64,000 nt of DNA from Acanthornis magna. Taxonomy: Eukaryota > Chordata > Aves > Passeriformes > Acanthizidae. The stretch lies in assembly GCA_036785705.1 (NCBI GenBank), contig JAWUZG010000361.1:186001-250000 (forward strand), read 5' to 3'. The notes below the pieces were generated by a model. That model was not told where the DNA came from, searched no databases, and was given only the letters and a program-made list of their open reading frames with translations. Positions within the stretch are counted from its first letter, which is position 1. The number at the start of each line of letters is the position of its first letter. A program made the translations under genes and the position numbers. Positions 38,601 to 51,225 of this stretch are shown piece by piece.

Positions 38601-41564
38601 AGGTGAACTATGAGGTTAATCTAGTATGGCAAATCCCATTGATAATGTTGGCATGTGCTCCACAAAATTGGCTGCCCAGGGAACAAGGGAAACATTGTTT
38701 TTTTACTGTGTGACACAGGAGACCTAAAGCAGTCAAAAATCCAGTTACTGGAAGATAGTACACACCAGACAGGAGGTATTTGCTAAAATTACACATGCTG
38801 GACATTGCTGCCCTAATTTCCCTGTATAATTGCTGAATTTGTATTGTAGCGTATGCATCACTAAATTTCCTAAAACTGCGAAGCAATTTGATCAGCTCTG
38901 TTGAGGAGTTTTTATGTGTCAAACCTTGTAAAGTACTGATTGTGAAAGAACCATGAAAGAGAAAGCCACAGAATCCCTTTAAAATATGTCAAACAAATCA
39001 AGCAAGGACAAAAATCAGGTGACAGAAATTGCATTTCTTTTTGTGAACAGGAAAAAAGGAATTTTGCTGTAAGCTAGGCCATGCTTTTCCATCACTTAGC
39101 ACCATTAATGCTGCACTAACATAGCCTAATCCTTTTTGTCAATGTATTTCTGTTAATTTGACAGCCTTTGGTAACATTCACATCTCTCTTGGGATGTTAA
39201 TATATCCTGGGTTGAAGTGAATAGAGTGTGAAATCATGGTTTATAGCTCATTTTGAAATTATTTTCTTCTTCAGAAGATTAGAGAAACCCATATGCATGG
39301 TTCAAACTCTCCCCTACCCATGTGATGGGGAATGGAATAAACAAATAAATATTGGTCAGCGTCCTTGCAGCACGCTGTTGCACTATGTCTGGCCTTGGGA
39401 GAGCTGTATTAATTCCACTGCAGTGCTCTGTCAGAGGAGTAATCCTCCACTCAGAGTCAGGTGAAGTTTCCCTAGAGCTGTGGCACAGTGGATCTGCCAC
39501 CTACCTGTGGATGTTGGCGAGCTCCCAAATACTTTGGAGTTGAGTATGTGTGTCTAAGAGCCACTTTGAAAACATCAGGGCTAAAGATGTGGACAAGTCA
39601 TTGTGCTCTTTAATAAGACATTATGGTCAGTGGTTTTTTTGTCTTCCATGTGATAATCATGGTCTTGTTGGATTTCCACTTTCCCATGGAAATGAAGTTA
39701 GGATGTGCACAGAAATACTCCCATTCATTTTGTATTCTTTCCAGTGCGCTTTTTATCTACACATCATGGAGCAGAACATGAGAGGCTTGCACTCCCCTAA
39801 TTCTTACAGGGGATCATTAGGATTCCCCACTGTTGTCTAATCATGTGCTGTCCCATTGATGTGTAGTCAATTGCTGGGTAATTGTGTTTTGTGGAGTAGA
39901 TCTCGCTTGAGTAAAGCAGTGTGTTGGCTTTAGTTCCGGGAAACTGGTATGGATTTTTGAGCTCTTAAATGAACAACAGATCATTCTGTGCTCCACAATG
40001 TATAAGCACAAAGTATGGAGGGAATAAGTAATGGAGAAAGGAACATTTAAAATTTATGTTTGCAGGTGGACTTGTGTGTGGAAGAAGTATCTCACATGCA
40101 TGGCAAATCAGCTTATTTTTAATTTTTGAAATGCTGGAAGGAGTTTGTGAATAAGACTGCCAGTGGGGCTGCCTTAGCCACTGGAATATGCCTGTCATAA
40201 CACACTGGGTTGAAGTTCCTGCTGTGAACTGGGGAGCTGTGAGGCCTGAGCAACACCAGGGAGAGTAAATGAGTGGTGTGGAGGAAAAAAGTTGTCTTCA
40301 AACTCTTTTTTTATTGTGTGCTCCTCATGCTCTGAGCTGCAGTCGTTAGCCCACTGTGGGTGAATGGAGTAGAGTTCCAGCTGAAGCCGTGCTGTGTACC
40401 CAAGCTTCTTTGGTCTGGATAATATTGCTGAGTGTTTTCTGCAAGTTGAGGGAATGCAGGGCCCTGCAGTCTAATATTCAGGTATATATTAGGAAAAGAA
40501 TCCCTTGGCACCAGGGCAGTTATGGCGAGCCCCATGATGTCTCATGGGCATAGGCCATTATTTATTAAACAAAACTTATAAAACAAAATCTCTTCCCCAC
40601 AAAGTTATAAATGGGCAGGGTGGAGGGAAAACTGACTCCTTTCACAGAAGTACCAAATTCACTGAATTCACCACATCAACTTCATTTTGTACGGTCTAGC
40701 TGGTTGGCCCAGAAAGTGCTTCTGTCTTTGAGGGTTTCTGCAGGTGGGGGTCGTGCCTGTCCCAGGCAGCCAGTGGGGTCATCTGCTGGGGGGGACACTT
40801 TGGGCTGTCTGGCCTGGCTTGGCTTTTGCTTTGTTGCCACCTCTGTGGGGTACACTAGGCTATTTTCAAGCTAGTGGTATTATTAGGCTAAATGACTTTA
40901 AACCAGGAACCTTCATGAGTGTGTGGGTACTGCAGGGCAGTGTTGATCAGCCTCGGTGTGAAACTGAGAGCAGCAGCACAGGAAAGGTTACTTAATATTA
41001 TTTTATGGCAGCACATACGTTTTGCAAATGGCTGTTTTGAAGGTTAGCCTTTTGCACGTGCTGCTTTTCCCAGTTCCCTGTCTGCCTTCAGCTCACAGCC
41101 AGGCTGGCCATGGTTATTACCTTAGAGTCATTTTTTGAGTTGCATTTGAGATGAAGATAAGAGGTAGGGCAGATTATCGGTGATAGCTGATGAGGTTGTT
41201 ATGATGAGACATTAGCTAGGGATGGGAGAAAAGGGAGAAAATAATAATGTGTTCGCTTTCCTGTGTGATAATGGTGTGGCAGTTTCTGTGCACATACAAC
41301 GCCAGTAACTCCGTGTGTTGAGAACCACGAACAGAAGGTTATAAAGGCTGCAGAGCAGTTCCAGCTGCTGTTTTATGCAGATGCACCACAGTATGAAATG
41401 ATGAAATTTGCTCGTAGCAAGTTTTGCTTCCTCTTAATTTATTACATTTTGTATACTAATGTGTTCTATCATAAAACTCCATTTTCACTGACCCATAGAT
41501 TTTTTTAATATGCACCAGCTCTCTCAGACAAGGCAGACACAATTTTTCTTAACATATTTTTCAG

Positions 41565-41611
41565 CAAGACCAAGGAAAAAGAGTGAATTATGATGAATTT
41601 TGTATAAAAAG
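41565..41611 (+). CDS. Candidate 47-bp exon completing a degenerate EF-hand
   Basis: The acceptor is TTCTTAACATATTTTTCAG and the donor AAAAAG-GTACAT. Only one frame is open; it enters in phase 0 and reads QDQGKRVNYDEFCIK plus two bases (AG). The D-x-G-K-x-V-x-Y-x-E-F pattern looks like the second half of an EF-hand loop, and joined to the preceding candidate exon (LTNVFNKVQ) it gives helix plus loop. Several calcium-ligand positions are not acidic (Q at the first position, K at the usual glycine), so calcium binding is doubtful. The end phase matches the exon candidate at 42294. Product not recognised. Confidence 0.35.
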
Positions 41612-41879
41612 GTACATCAGAAAATAATCTGAATTAAGACTAAATGCTTGGGTTTATATTTTTCTTATTTTTCTTTCTTATTTAACTGCTCTATCCTTTT
41701 TCCCTAGTCCTTGTCTAAAGATTGAAAAATTCATAGTAAAAGAAGTATGTGATCACAATCCGATCTTTACTGTGCAGACAAATGCAGAATTCCTTCAGTT
41801 TAATGACTCCACTGATTAAAAAACTCATAGGAAAGACTGGGAGGAACTGTAAAAGTTCAGTAAAATTAAGAAGTCCTGG

Positions 41880-41904
41880 GGGTTTTTGTTTTGTTTTGTT
41901 TTGT
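41880..41904 (+). repeat. (GTTTT)n short tandem repeat
   Basis: About five copies of GTTTT/TGTTT. Minor simple repeat inside the candidate 682-bp intron. Confidence 0.85.
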
Positions 41905-42293
41905 GAATATAATTACTGAATAAGCAGGTCCCAAGAAAATGTTGAGCTGAAACCAAATCCTTAATTTGGCCATTGAAGTTGAATTCATAATTCCTCAGTG
42001 AAGTTATTTTTACTGCTTAAGGTAAAGAAGTTCTAAATATTACTGTAACATCACCGATTGTTAAACATGGAGGTAAAAGCTGAGTATTTATGCTTTATGA
42101 GAAGGTAGAGGAGTGGTACAAGACATCATGACTATTGTTATATTTTTATTCCTTGACAGACAGCTACTAACACCTTGTACTATAAAATATGGGCATATAT
42201 GCCAAATAACATTGGTTACACATTGTTCTTTGTGGCATTTTCAACACATCCACTAAGTCTCTGTTCTACTCACCACTCTCTTATTGCCTGCAG

Positions 42294-42406
42294 AGAGCTT
42301 TGCCAATACTTGATGAGTCATCACATGATTTCTGAATTTAAGGAAAATAAATGCTCATTTGATATGAACAGGGCTGATGCCACTAAGAGGACTTTGAGGT
42401 TTGCAG
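42294..42406 (+). CDS. Candidate 113-bp exon, third of a phase-matched chain
   Basis: A strong acceptor (CTCTCTTATTGCCTGCAG) lies 682 bp after the previous candidate exon. Two frames contain stops; the third is open for all 37 codons, and the leading A completes AGA (Arg) with the AG left by the exon at 41565. The product begins ELCQYLMSHHMISEF and continues with a lysine/asparagine-rich part and TKRTLRFA. The donor GCAG-GTTTAT is weak; alternatively the exon reads on to the TAA at 42442-42444. No stop or shift breaks the chain 29469, 41565, 42294. The family is not recognised and no fourth exon was found with confidence. Confidence 0.35.
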
Positions 42407-45400
42407 GTTTATCACAAGTTGCATGTGTGTTACCTTCACAATAAGGCTTTAGGTGTTAGAAGGATGAAGAATGCAGTCTATTACTACCTCTTAACAGATA
42501 TCAGGACTATCCTGTTCACAGGGATGGATGTGTACTTGAGGCAGCCACCATGCTAATTACCACTTCCTCAACTTGGGAATCCCAGTTTGTTCATCAAACA
42601 TGAAATATCAAAGTCAACAACAGTCTGGCATTTAGTATTTTCATATTCACATCTTCACTGTTACTGGTATGTTTTTTTAAGTCATATTTTACGCATCCAG
42701 TTGCAAACACGAGTTGGTTTTCAGTGTAAGGACAGCTGGTAAGGGCAGATTGGGAATGCAGGAAAACAAGAATGAATTGCCCAGGCCTATCAGTTGTGCA
42801 GCAGAGGGATATAGGAATTGAAATGTCAGTGTTTTGGAGAGGGGGTGATCAATGTGAATTTGAAGCTTGTTTCTGCCTCACTTCAAGTGACAAAATATTC
42901 CTGACATCAGCTTTAGGAAAGAGACTTATATTACCTGTGAATTGGTTAGGGACTGCCTTGCAAGGAGAACTTTGTATATATTATCAATTGCAGTATTTTT
43001 GAAACAAACACAACCAAGACTCATAATTTCACAGCAAGGACAAGAAAACAGAAATCTCAGTGGCAGGCTCACACTGAAGGAAAGGAACTAAAAGGTACCA
43101 AGCCTACCTCACTCCAAAGATAAAGGTTATAAGAGCAGCTCTTATACACCTCAGTGCAGAAGCTTGCATCCACTAAGTGGCCATCTGCTGAGTAGAAAAA
43201 ATAAATGGAAGTGTGAAAGGTTTTTCTTGGCATAGTATAATGTCAGATACCCATATCTGCAATTTAAGATTATACTACACTGGGAAGTAAAGCAAAAATA
43301 ACCCTAAAAAATCTCCAGCCTTTTCCAGCTGATTGTTGCCTAGGATAATTCAGTTACATATTATACATGTAGAATGAATTATTTAAAAATCCAGTATTAA
43401 AAGAATTAAAAAGCAGCAATTCTTTTATTTCCCTGCTAAATGTAACCACCAAGACTTTGTCCTTCTGTAAGTAAAATCAGAAATATCTAAACTTTTGCCA
43501 GGGTGTGTGTCCTGTTGGATCTGTATATTCACTAGAAACACAAGGGTGCTAGGGTAGGAATCACCAACATGTTCTATGCATATCATTGAATATTCCTTGT
43601 AGATGATAGCTGTGAGTCTTTTGTGAGTTGCTGTGCCCATCAGTACCACTGGATCCTCTAGGGCTTGTGCTCAGGCTGGAGAGATGTCCTGAAACACCTT
43701 GTGCACAGCCATGGATAAAGGCCCAAATATAGATTTGCACATAGAGTGCAAATCTCAAAAGCAGGGCAGAAACACAACCATGTATAAAGATTTGATTTTA
43801 TCAGTAACCTGGCAAGCAGAGTCTAGAAAAAGAAAGAGGCCTCTGTTCAGCATATTGCCAGCTTTTCTGTTGTGTCCTAAATTTTTTGTACCAGTAACAT
43901 TTCTCAAGGTGTTGGTAGGAATTTCTGCATGAGCAAGGCTGCAAGATATGGTTCTACTAATGCCAATATCTTTTGAGGTGTATGGCTGCTCCATTCGGTG
44001 GGGATTTGTACTGATGGGTAGCTCTCTAGAAGCCAGCTGAAATATGTACCCATATGAATTTATGTTGGTTGTAAAATTACATGACAGAAGTGCAGTATTT
44101 CCTGCGAATTATTACTGTATGCCTTCCTAAGTCTCTCATCTTACATTACATTTCCTAAACTCAGGGCTAAAATGCTGTACTTTTTAGGCATGTATTTCAA
44201 AGGTCAGCATGGAGTTATATCTCAATTCATATATAAGAAAGAAAAATAATAATTGCGAGGAAGTGTTGCTATTCAGTGGCTTTGCCATCAATCTCCTTCT
44301 TGTTTTTACTTCATTTGCAGCATATGATTTCAGGGCATGAAGCCAAAGTGGACTTTTGCATCAGCTAGTCTCACTTGCATATAGCAACTCCTCAATTATC
44401 ACTTAGCTTCTCCTTTGTTATGCTCTGTGCTCCTTAGTTTATAAGGATTGCTTTCAGTAAGACAGTTAAACTCAATATAAATGTGCTTTGAGATTAATAC
44501 CTTGCCTATTAATTTCTTCCCAGCTTCTCATCTTCATGGTTAAAAATATACATCAGGTAGGAATCTGAATGCACTTAGTTTTGGCTTTTAGCTGACTGTT
44601 CTTGCTGCCTACCAAGAGTGTTAAGTCATAACAGACATCTGGCTATATATAGAGAGGAAAAAACTGTAAGTATTATTTGAATGCTAAGTGTACTTCAGGA
44701 TTTTTAAGACATCTCACTATAAGCCTTATTAGTCTTTTATGTTCTTGCATTTCCGGGCTGGTATGACCTGAACAGAGAGAATGAGATTGTCATTTCCCTT
44801 CTGCTAGGGGTGAATATAATTTATTTTTCTTATTATTATTGGACTCTCTTAACAGGAATTAAGGCTCATTGCTTTAAAGACACATGTGTTTAATAACAGG
44901 GATTTGATGTGTGCTGATCTCAGTGCCCATATGAAGTCTTCTGCAGATCAGAAGCAGTGCACAACTGCAGATATTTGTGCACATGAAGTGCCTTAGAGGA
45001 CCACTGCCTAACTGCATGCATTTTACATGCTTTTCTTCTGATATGGATCTAAAGCTGCCAACAACAGCGTGGGAGCAGCAAAACTTAAAAGGAAAGGAAG
45101 GAATGTTTCCAATAAAATTTGCCTCCCTTGCATAGTCTAAGTGACAGCAAGCATTCCAGCTTTGAGGGCTTCCAGTTGGCATTGTATGAAAATATATTTC
45201 AAAGTGGGGAGAAAATATGAATATAAAGAGGAAGAAGAATGAACTGCGGCGCCACTGGGCTTCATACAAATTCACAGCCAAGGCTGTGGAGAGGGAAGTG
45301 ATGACAACTTTGGAGTTATATGTGCGTAAGAGCAAAGTTTCCCACACGTGTTCTCATCAGTATCACAGTTTGGGGTGCTTGGTAATGGAGGTTTGGGCTT

Positions 45401-48041
45401 CAGCCAGTGGGAGGCAAGGCCAACCACAAAGTTCAGATCTGGATCCAAATGCCTGCGTGTTTGGGAGTAGTTATCCCTCTGGTTCGAGATTTTACTCATC
45501 TTAGCCGTGCACAAAAATAAGTAACAAACATGAAAAAAGATGATTTTCAAGTTGGAGCTGTAATACTTTAAGTATTTAAGCCCTTTAGCGGTTTTGATTA
45601 ACCAGGGGATTACATGAGATTTTGGGTGCCATTTACTTATTTCATTTTAACAAATTTATATATGACAAATACTTTGTCATTTGTACTGCAGAGCAATCTT
45701 AAATGAGCCCGAAATGAGGTCTGGAGTAAATACCACTTGTGCCTCCATATTAGATCTTGTGCTTTAGGGAGCACTTGGTTATCTGCAGGAGAGAGAGTGA
45801 GCTCCTACCATACTCTAAAACCAGCTCTTCAGCTGTACTAAGGGAGAAGAGATGGAGGCCACTGTGCTGGCAGTGACGTGGCAACCACTTGCCAATGTCA
45901 CAAAGCCATGGGCAGAAATGGCTGCTGTGAGTTGCACTTGCTGTAGAACATTGCTGCATTTTGCTAAATATCCTCATTTTCTGCTTGGAAGATCTGATTT
46001 TTCCCCCATTTCGGGGGACTCTGCTTCTACAAGCATAAATGTGGACATTTTGTGCTTCTACTTATTCTACGCCCTGCAATTAAGTCATCTTCCTGACCTA
46101 ATTGCATGGGGTAGAATATACAGAAGATGCTGGAGAGTGCTTAATTTATTTGGAGTTGAGGAGATGGCTTCGGTTGCTGGAGTTGGCACAGCAGCAGCCT
46201 ACAACCATTGCTCTTGCACTTCTGTTGTGGCAGGAGCTCCTTGGTTCTTGGAGGTGCTAGAAAATCCCTGCTTCTTGTAAGAAGAATTCTTTGCTACAAT
46301 TTCACCCCCTGAATTTTTTGCTACAATTTCACCCCCTGAAACCCCCTGAAACCCCCTGAAACTCTGCCTGAGTTGGGGTCAAAAGCACATCCAGCAGCTC
46401 CTTTGGAATAAGAGGCAATGGAATTGTGACAATCATTTTCCATTTTATTCCATTTCAACCACAGATAAAACTAACACCAATTTAATTAAACGATCTTGCA
46501 TATATTGATCAGATTCTGAAATTTGCATTTAATCCTAATAGCTGCAGTGGCTCGTAACATATTATATAGAATAAACAGGTTTTGAAGAGATTATTTGCTA
46601 TGTTGGTGGTGGTTTTGTAAGAAAAGAAGCTAGTGGTCCTTTCTAAAAGCTTTGTAACTCAGGGTCTCCTAAATAATAAATGTCTGCCTTGAAAATAAGG
46701 CTGTCCCATGCTCCCTTGTGTCCTGGTGGTTAGGTCACACGAAGCAAACAATTGAGCAAGCACACTGCATAAGTCTGACAATAGATAGGTCCTTGGGAGC
46801 AGATGTTCACGCTTTAGCTGTTCTTTTAAAAGAGCATGATCATTCTAATGTAAACCAAAGGTGTTTCTTTTTTTTCCTGGTCATACAAAAAAACCACATC
46901 TGAGTAGTCCTCATGCTCCTTCTAATTATATGAGCTACTGATTTTGGATTAATGTTCTTCGTTCCAATTCAGACTGTTCCTGTTAAGATGCAGCTGGCGT
47001 CAAAATGATCCTATCTTATGACTACTACTGTATATGATATAATTAAGGAGTAATCCCTTTCAAAATTGGTCATTAGCATTAGCTAGCAATTTGCTAAATT
47101 TGCTTCAAAAGGTTAATGCTACAGCTATGGTAAACAATAACTTATTTCATGGGGATTTATTGCTGTTAAAAAGTATAATCAGTTTCTAATAGCAATACTT
47201 AATTTTTTAAAAAAACTGTAGATTGGTTGACTGCACTCGGATTGCTTACAATGGATATTTTCCTGGCAGATGGGTAATCCTCTGTTAGTAATTTCAATTC
47301 TGAGTTCTCAGATTTAGCACTTCAATTATGCATTCTTCGTTTGTTTTATTAATTGTTTGATTATGTTTGACAATGCTGAACTATACATGCATGCATAATA
47401 TATGACATATTATTCATGAAATTTTGCAATGTGACAGGCTCTGGTTACTCATGAGTAATACAGCAACCGTCACATAATAAATAAAGTAAAGTGACTTTAT
47501 GTAAGCTTGTTCTAAGTCCTTAAACATAATTATCTGAATTGTTGAAAGGAAATAAGTGTTGAAGTTACTCTGATGCGTGATGTAGTAATTTGAGGAAATA
47601 AATTCTTATGCAATAGGTAGAACTCTTCTAAAGATGTTTATGACAGGAACAAATGAGATAAATGGAGATATTCTGTGCTTAATACCAAGGCTGAAGGTGG
47701 CTGAGATTGGTGTGCTTACCCTTGCTGTAAATTTCTGCCGCTTTATTAACTGCAGCAGAACTGGATATAATTACATAGGCATAGAATTTAGCCGGGAGGG
47801 AATATTGCTGCTGTGTGGAGCTGAAGTTCTTGCAGGATAGGAAACACATGACTGATGAATTCTGTGAGTTGCTGGAGAGCCTCATTCATGTCTCTGGTTT
47901 CATGTCTCTTCTGTACATAAAACCCAATAACCTCAGCTCCCTCTCAGTGCCTTCAGATGCAAATATTCTGCCATGGAAATCTAAAGTAAACCTTTAGTTT
48001 GAATCAAACAAAATGAAAACAGTTTGCTGAGTTGCGGAGTC
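42407..48041. other. Anonymous non-coding DNA
   Basis: ORFs reach 157 codons (minus strand, 44874-45347) and 142 codons (plus strand, 45852-46280) but carry no recognised domain. A 9-bp-arm palindrome, TATAAGAGC-A-GCTCTTATA, is at 43128-43146. A tandem repeat at 46290-46360 is listed separately. No mobile element recognised. Confidence 0.55.
46290..46360 (+). repeat. Nested tandem repeat, 27-bp then 10-bp units
   Basis: A 24-bp core (TTTGCTACAATTTCACCCCC followed by TGAA) occurs at 46290 and 46317, period 27. Its tail ACCCCCTGAA is then repeated as three consecutive 10-bp units at 46331, 46341 and 46351. This two-level structure indicates stepwise slippage. Confidence 0.9.
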
Positions 48042-48305
48042 TCATTTCAGGTGACTTTGAGGTGTGTGTGGCAGGTGTGTGCTGCTCTGGTGCCTCGTGG
48101 GAGCTGTGTGTGGGTGCGTTCTTCCCTCATTCTTCACTCCTCCTGTACTGCCTGACCCCCAGATCTCTGTGTGCAGAGATATTCTGAATTTGGCAAAAGG
48201 CTGAGTCTGACCACAGAGTTTGCAGGTGACGGAGAAGGTGAAGTGACAGTCGCTGGAACTACAGCTCCCACAGTTCTCCACGGCTTGAGGATTGCAGGTT
48301 TTGCA
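48042..48305 (-). CDS. Candidate exon encoding an RPA1-like zinc ribbon
   Basis: On the minus strand a frame of 87 codons runs from an acceptor-like AACTTCAG to TGA at 48042-48044. Its first 45 residues are cysteine-rich and GC3-rich: C1KTC4, C12GSC15, DC20H, then C28KLCGQTQPFAKFRISL. The C-x2-C-x4-P-x2-K-x-R-x2-L pattern closely resembles the second half of the zinc ribbon in the DNA-binding domain C of RPA1, and the upstream cysteines could supply the other ligands. That fold occurs in single-stranded DNA-binding proteins such as RPA1 and MEIOB. After about residue 50 the sequence becomes His/Pro/Thr-rich and may be intron past a donor near 48137. The frame also continues upstream, so the start is unsure. 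It may be a real exon or a gene relic; neighbouring exons were not found. Confidence 0.4.
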   Translation of the reverse strand, partial: CKTCNPQAVENCGSCSSSDCHFTFSVTCKLCGQTQPFAKFRISLHTEIWGSGSTGGVKNEGRTHPHTAPTRHQSSTHLPHTPQSHLK

Positions 48306-50885
48306 CTGAAGTTGACTTTTTTGAAAAGTAACGTTACATAAGGACTCAGGGAAATATATTCCAGTGCTTGCATTAAATGTTTTGAGGCTTTTGTTCCAAA
48401 GTACTTTTGTTTGTATTGAAAGTACCAGGAAAACACTTATATTTTCAAAATTTAAAAAAAAAACAAAAAAAAAAAAACCAGAACATTTCATTCTGTAAAG
48501 CATTTTGATGTATAAAAACTCCACAATTTTTCCTTAGGCTGCATGATATTACACTAGTCTTGTTTTTAGTAAAATATTTTACAGTGATTTCTCACATGAT
48601 GTAGGGGTTCTGTATACAAAGAAGGAGAAATAATGGTTGCAGATAAATTTTTTCGCTTACTGAATTCCATAAAATGCGTACTCACCTTCTTTGTACTTAC
48701 AGAGTAAAATTATTTTTAAAATTTCCAAATATTTTGTTAAATCTTCCTTCTTGTTGCTTTTTTCTTCCCCTCTAAAGCCTATATTAGCATTCCTACTTTA
48801 GGACTTTTACCAATTGTTTAAATTACAATACAATTTTGAGATAATTCAACCTCTAAATAGCAGAATTTAGTAGCAAATTATCACCTTAAGTGAAATCACA
48901 GAAATCATTGATGCAATAATCCATTACACTTTTGTTACCAGTTTCTTGTTGGTTGTTATTCACCTGCATTACAGTCAGTAACTTCACAGGAGAAAAGCAG
49001 ACCTCAGTAGAAAGAACATCAACCAACCTGGTCAAGACTACCACCTCCAAATTTACAGTTTTTATTATATTTTTATATTTCTATTATATTCATATGCTCT
49101 GGACAGTTCCTCCAGCTTCATTTAGACAGGGTCAATAGAACCTAACCGTTCTTTTCTGGGTTTCTAGAGAGAATTAGAAAATAGTATCTGTTCATTTCCT
49201 TGCAAATCTCAACATTTTATCAAGACAGGAATGCATTACTGCAAAGAGTTCATTTGTGAAGCAGGTTCTACAGATTAGATTTAAAGATTTAAATAGGTAT
49301 TTTTTTTGTGATTGTCATTTTTGTTTCCCTTTTGAATTGTCTTTAAAGACAAACTGACAGCCTTGTAAATTAAATAGAAATTGTTATGTCTGAAATTCAT
49401 GTGCATTCATTAATATTGGAAGTTAATGTTATAAAAATCTTCAGCCATATCATAATCTCTTTAAGTGCTACTAATGCATACTCATACTTTTCTTATGTTG
49501 TCTTCTGTCACTAAAAAGTAGATTCTGCTTTCATTTACTGTAGCTACAAACTACTGACAGCATAGCTCATTTCCGAGCATGTAAAATTGTAATTAAGATT
49601 GTGGCATGCAGTTTTGCCTCCCTGGTGTACTACAAAAAGAAAACTGACTTTCCCCAAAATTTCTTATCTGCAAAAGGAATTTTGGGACACTTTAAGAGAG
49701 TGCATTCAGTGACTTTTTATAATCTTTATTTCCTACTCCATTACAGAATTGCATAGACTAATAGTACTATTTTTTTAAGCAGAACGAGATTCAGCTTGTG
49801 AGCAGTAAACCACAATTCAGTAGAAAAAGGTCTATGTGAAAATTCATTGCAAACATAAACAAGAATATCTCTGTTGACTGCACTGGCCTTGTGCATTTCA
49901 GGAGACAGAGTAGTCTAAGAAGTCAGTACCTCAGTCAGGACAGATGAATGTATTTTACTCTCTTTTAGTCTCGTTCTATCAGCTGTGTGATTCAGCTGGC
50001 ATCTGTGCTTTGGTTTTCATGCTACAGATCCTGTTATATCAGTTCCAGTGACACAGAAGTAGTAATTCATCTGTATGCTGACTTTTCTGACACAGGTATG
50101 TTTGAGATCATGGAGGTGTTATTTTAAAGAGCACATTGTTACATTGGTCATGGAGTTACACAGCATTGTCTGTTTTACAGAGAAGTGTGTATGAATGAAA
50201 TGCACTGTTACTATTGAATAATTAAGCTTCATTGTGGCAATTTTTACGTATGAAGAGTATGAGAGGAGATCTGTCAGTAACATCTGAATAATAAGCCTGA
50301 GATGTACCAAATGCCTTGTGGAAATGTGGTTCCTAGAGCTGTTCTCCCATGCTGAATTCTAAATATAGGCTTCTGAGATGGAGTAAAATCAGCATTCAAA
50401 GCATATTTGTGTTAGGGCTGTTAAAGGATTTACTTCCCATTCACTACCAACATTTTTGCTCTCACATTTCTCATCCGTTTACCTACAGACTTACCACAGG
50501 GCTTCATTGTGTGCCCTCTTCTATCACACAAATGTGCTGGCTAGCAGAAAACTAACCATTACTGTATTGATTTTCTTTCATGCCTGCAAGTCATGAAGGT
50601 TTTGTGATTAATATAAATCAATATTTGTGGTAGAGCAGAAAGTGATTTGCGTAACTGCTGATGAAAAAGAGAACACTGAAACTTTCATTCAACATCATTT
50701 TTATCTGTAAATATTTGTCTTAATAGGATTTCCACTGTACCAGGCTTCATACTGTGAAGCAGGAAGTTTTTGGTGTGATATTGGCAGAATTTCCTCAGCT
50801 GTGACCCCCTACAATTTTAACACAATTTTAAAAAGAGCTAGCATCTAAGCTAGATACCCTGCTTCCTTATTACTTGTTAGAGGAG
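48306..50885. other. AT-rich non-coding DNA
   Basis: No gene supported. An A-rich run spans about 48452-48480. No mobile element recognised before the microsatellite at 50886. Confidence 0.6.
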
Positions 50886-50998
50886 AGATGGGATGGGATG
50901 GGATGGGATGGGGATAGAATAGAATAGAATAGAATAGAATAGAATAGAATAGAATAGAATAGAATAGAATAGAATAGAATAGAACAGAATAAAATAGA
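50886..50998 (+). repeat. Compound pentanucleotide microsatellite (GGGAT)n-(AGAAT)n
   Basis: About 28 bp of (GATGG)n is followed by about 85 bp of (AGAAT)n with a few late substitutions (AGAAC, AAAAT). It directly adjoins the CR1 3' end and is the expanded tail typical of avian CR1 insertions. The minus-strand ORF at 50877-51062 is an artefact of it. Confidence 0.95.
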
Positions 50999-51225
50999 TT
51001 ATTTCAGTTGAAGTGCAATAATCACCTAGTCCACCCACCTGACCAAGGACCAACCAAGTCAAAGCTTGTACGTAAGGGCCTTGTCAAAATGCCTCTTAAA
51101 CCCTGACAGGCTTGGGACCTCACTACCTCTCTAGGAAAGGCTGTTCCAGTGTTTGACCCCCCTTTCAGTTAAAAAATGCTTCCTACAGTCCAGTCTAAAG
51201 CTCCAGATGAAGGGCATTAAATTGT
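50999..51225 (-). mobile_element. CR1 LINE 3' fragment, minus sense
   Basis: The plus strand carries the reverse complement of the CR1 3' end: CACCTAGTCCACCCACCTGA, then GGACCAACCAAG, GGCTGTTCCAGTGTTTGACC and CAGTCTAAAGCTCC in the order known for avian CR1. The family's 3' end lies at the low coordinate, next to the pentanucleotide tail. Only about 225 bp remain, as usual for 5'-truncated copies. The left boundary is sharp; the right one is approximate. No reverse-transcriptase coding sequence is present. Confidence 0.9.

Larger units (their letters stand above)
34098..41564. other. Mostly anonymous non-coding DNA with simple repeats
   Basis: No gene is supported. A 116-codon minus-strand ORF (34355-34705) is the most protein-like frame but has no recognised domain or convincing start. 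Simple repeats at 35099-35138 and 35479-35607 are listed separately; a T14-type run lies near 36481-36495. A mildly GC-richer zone is seen at about 40600-41120. Confidence 0.55.

Noticed and set aside
44874..45347. 157-codon minus-strand ORF
   Set aside because: Contains a T-rich hydrophobic segment from simple sequence and no recognisable features; length fits chance.
48040..48480. Plus-strand retrocopy ending in the A-rich run at 48452-48480
   Set aside because: No AATAAA before the A-run, no target duplication seen, and processed retrocopies are rare in birds.
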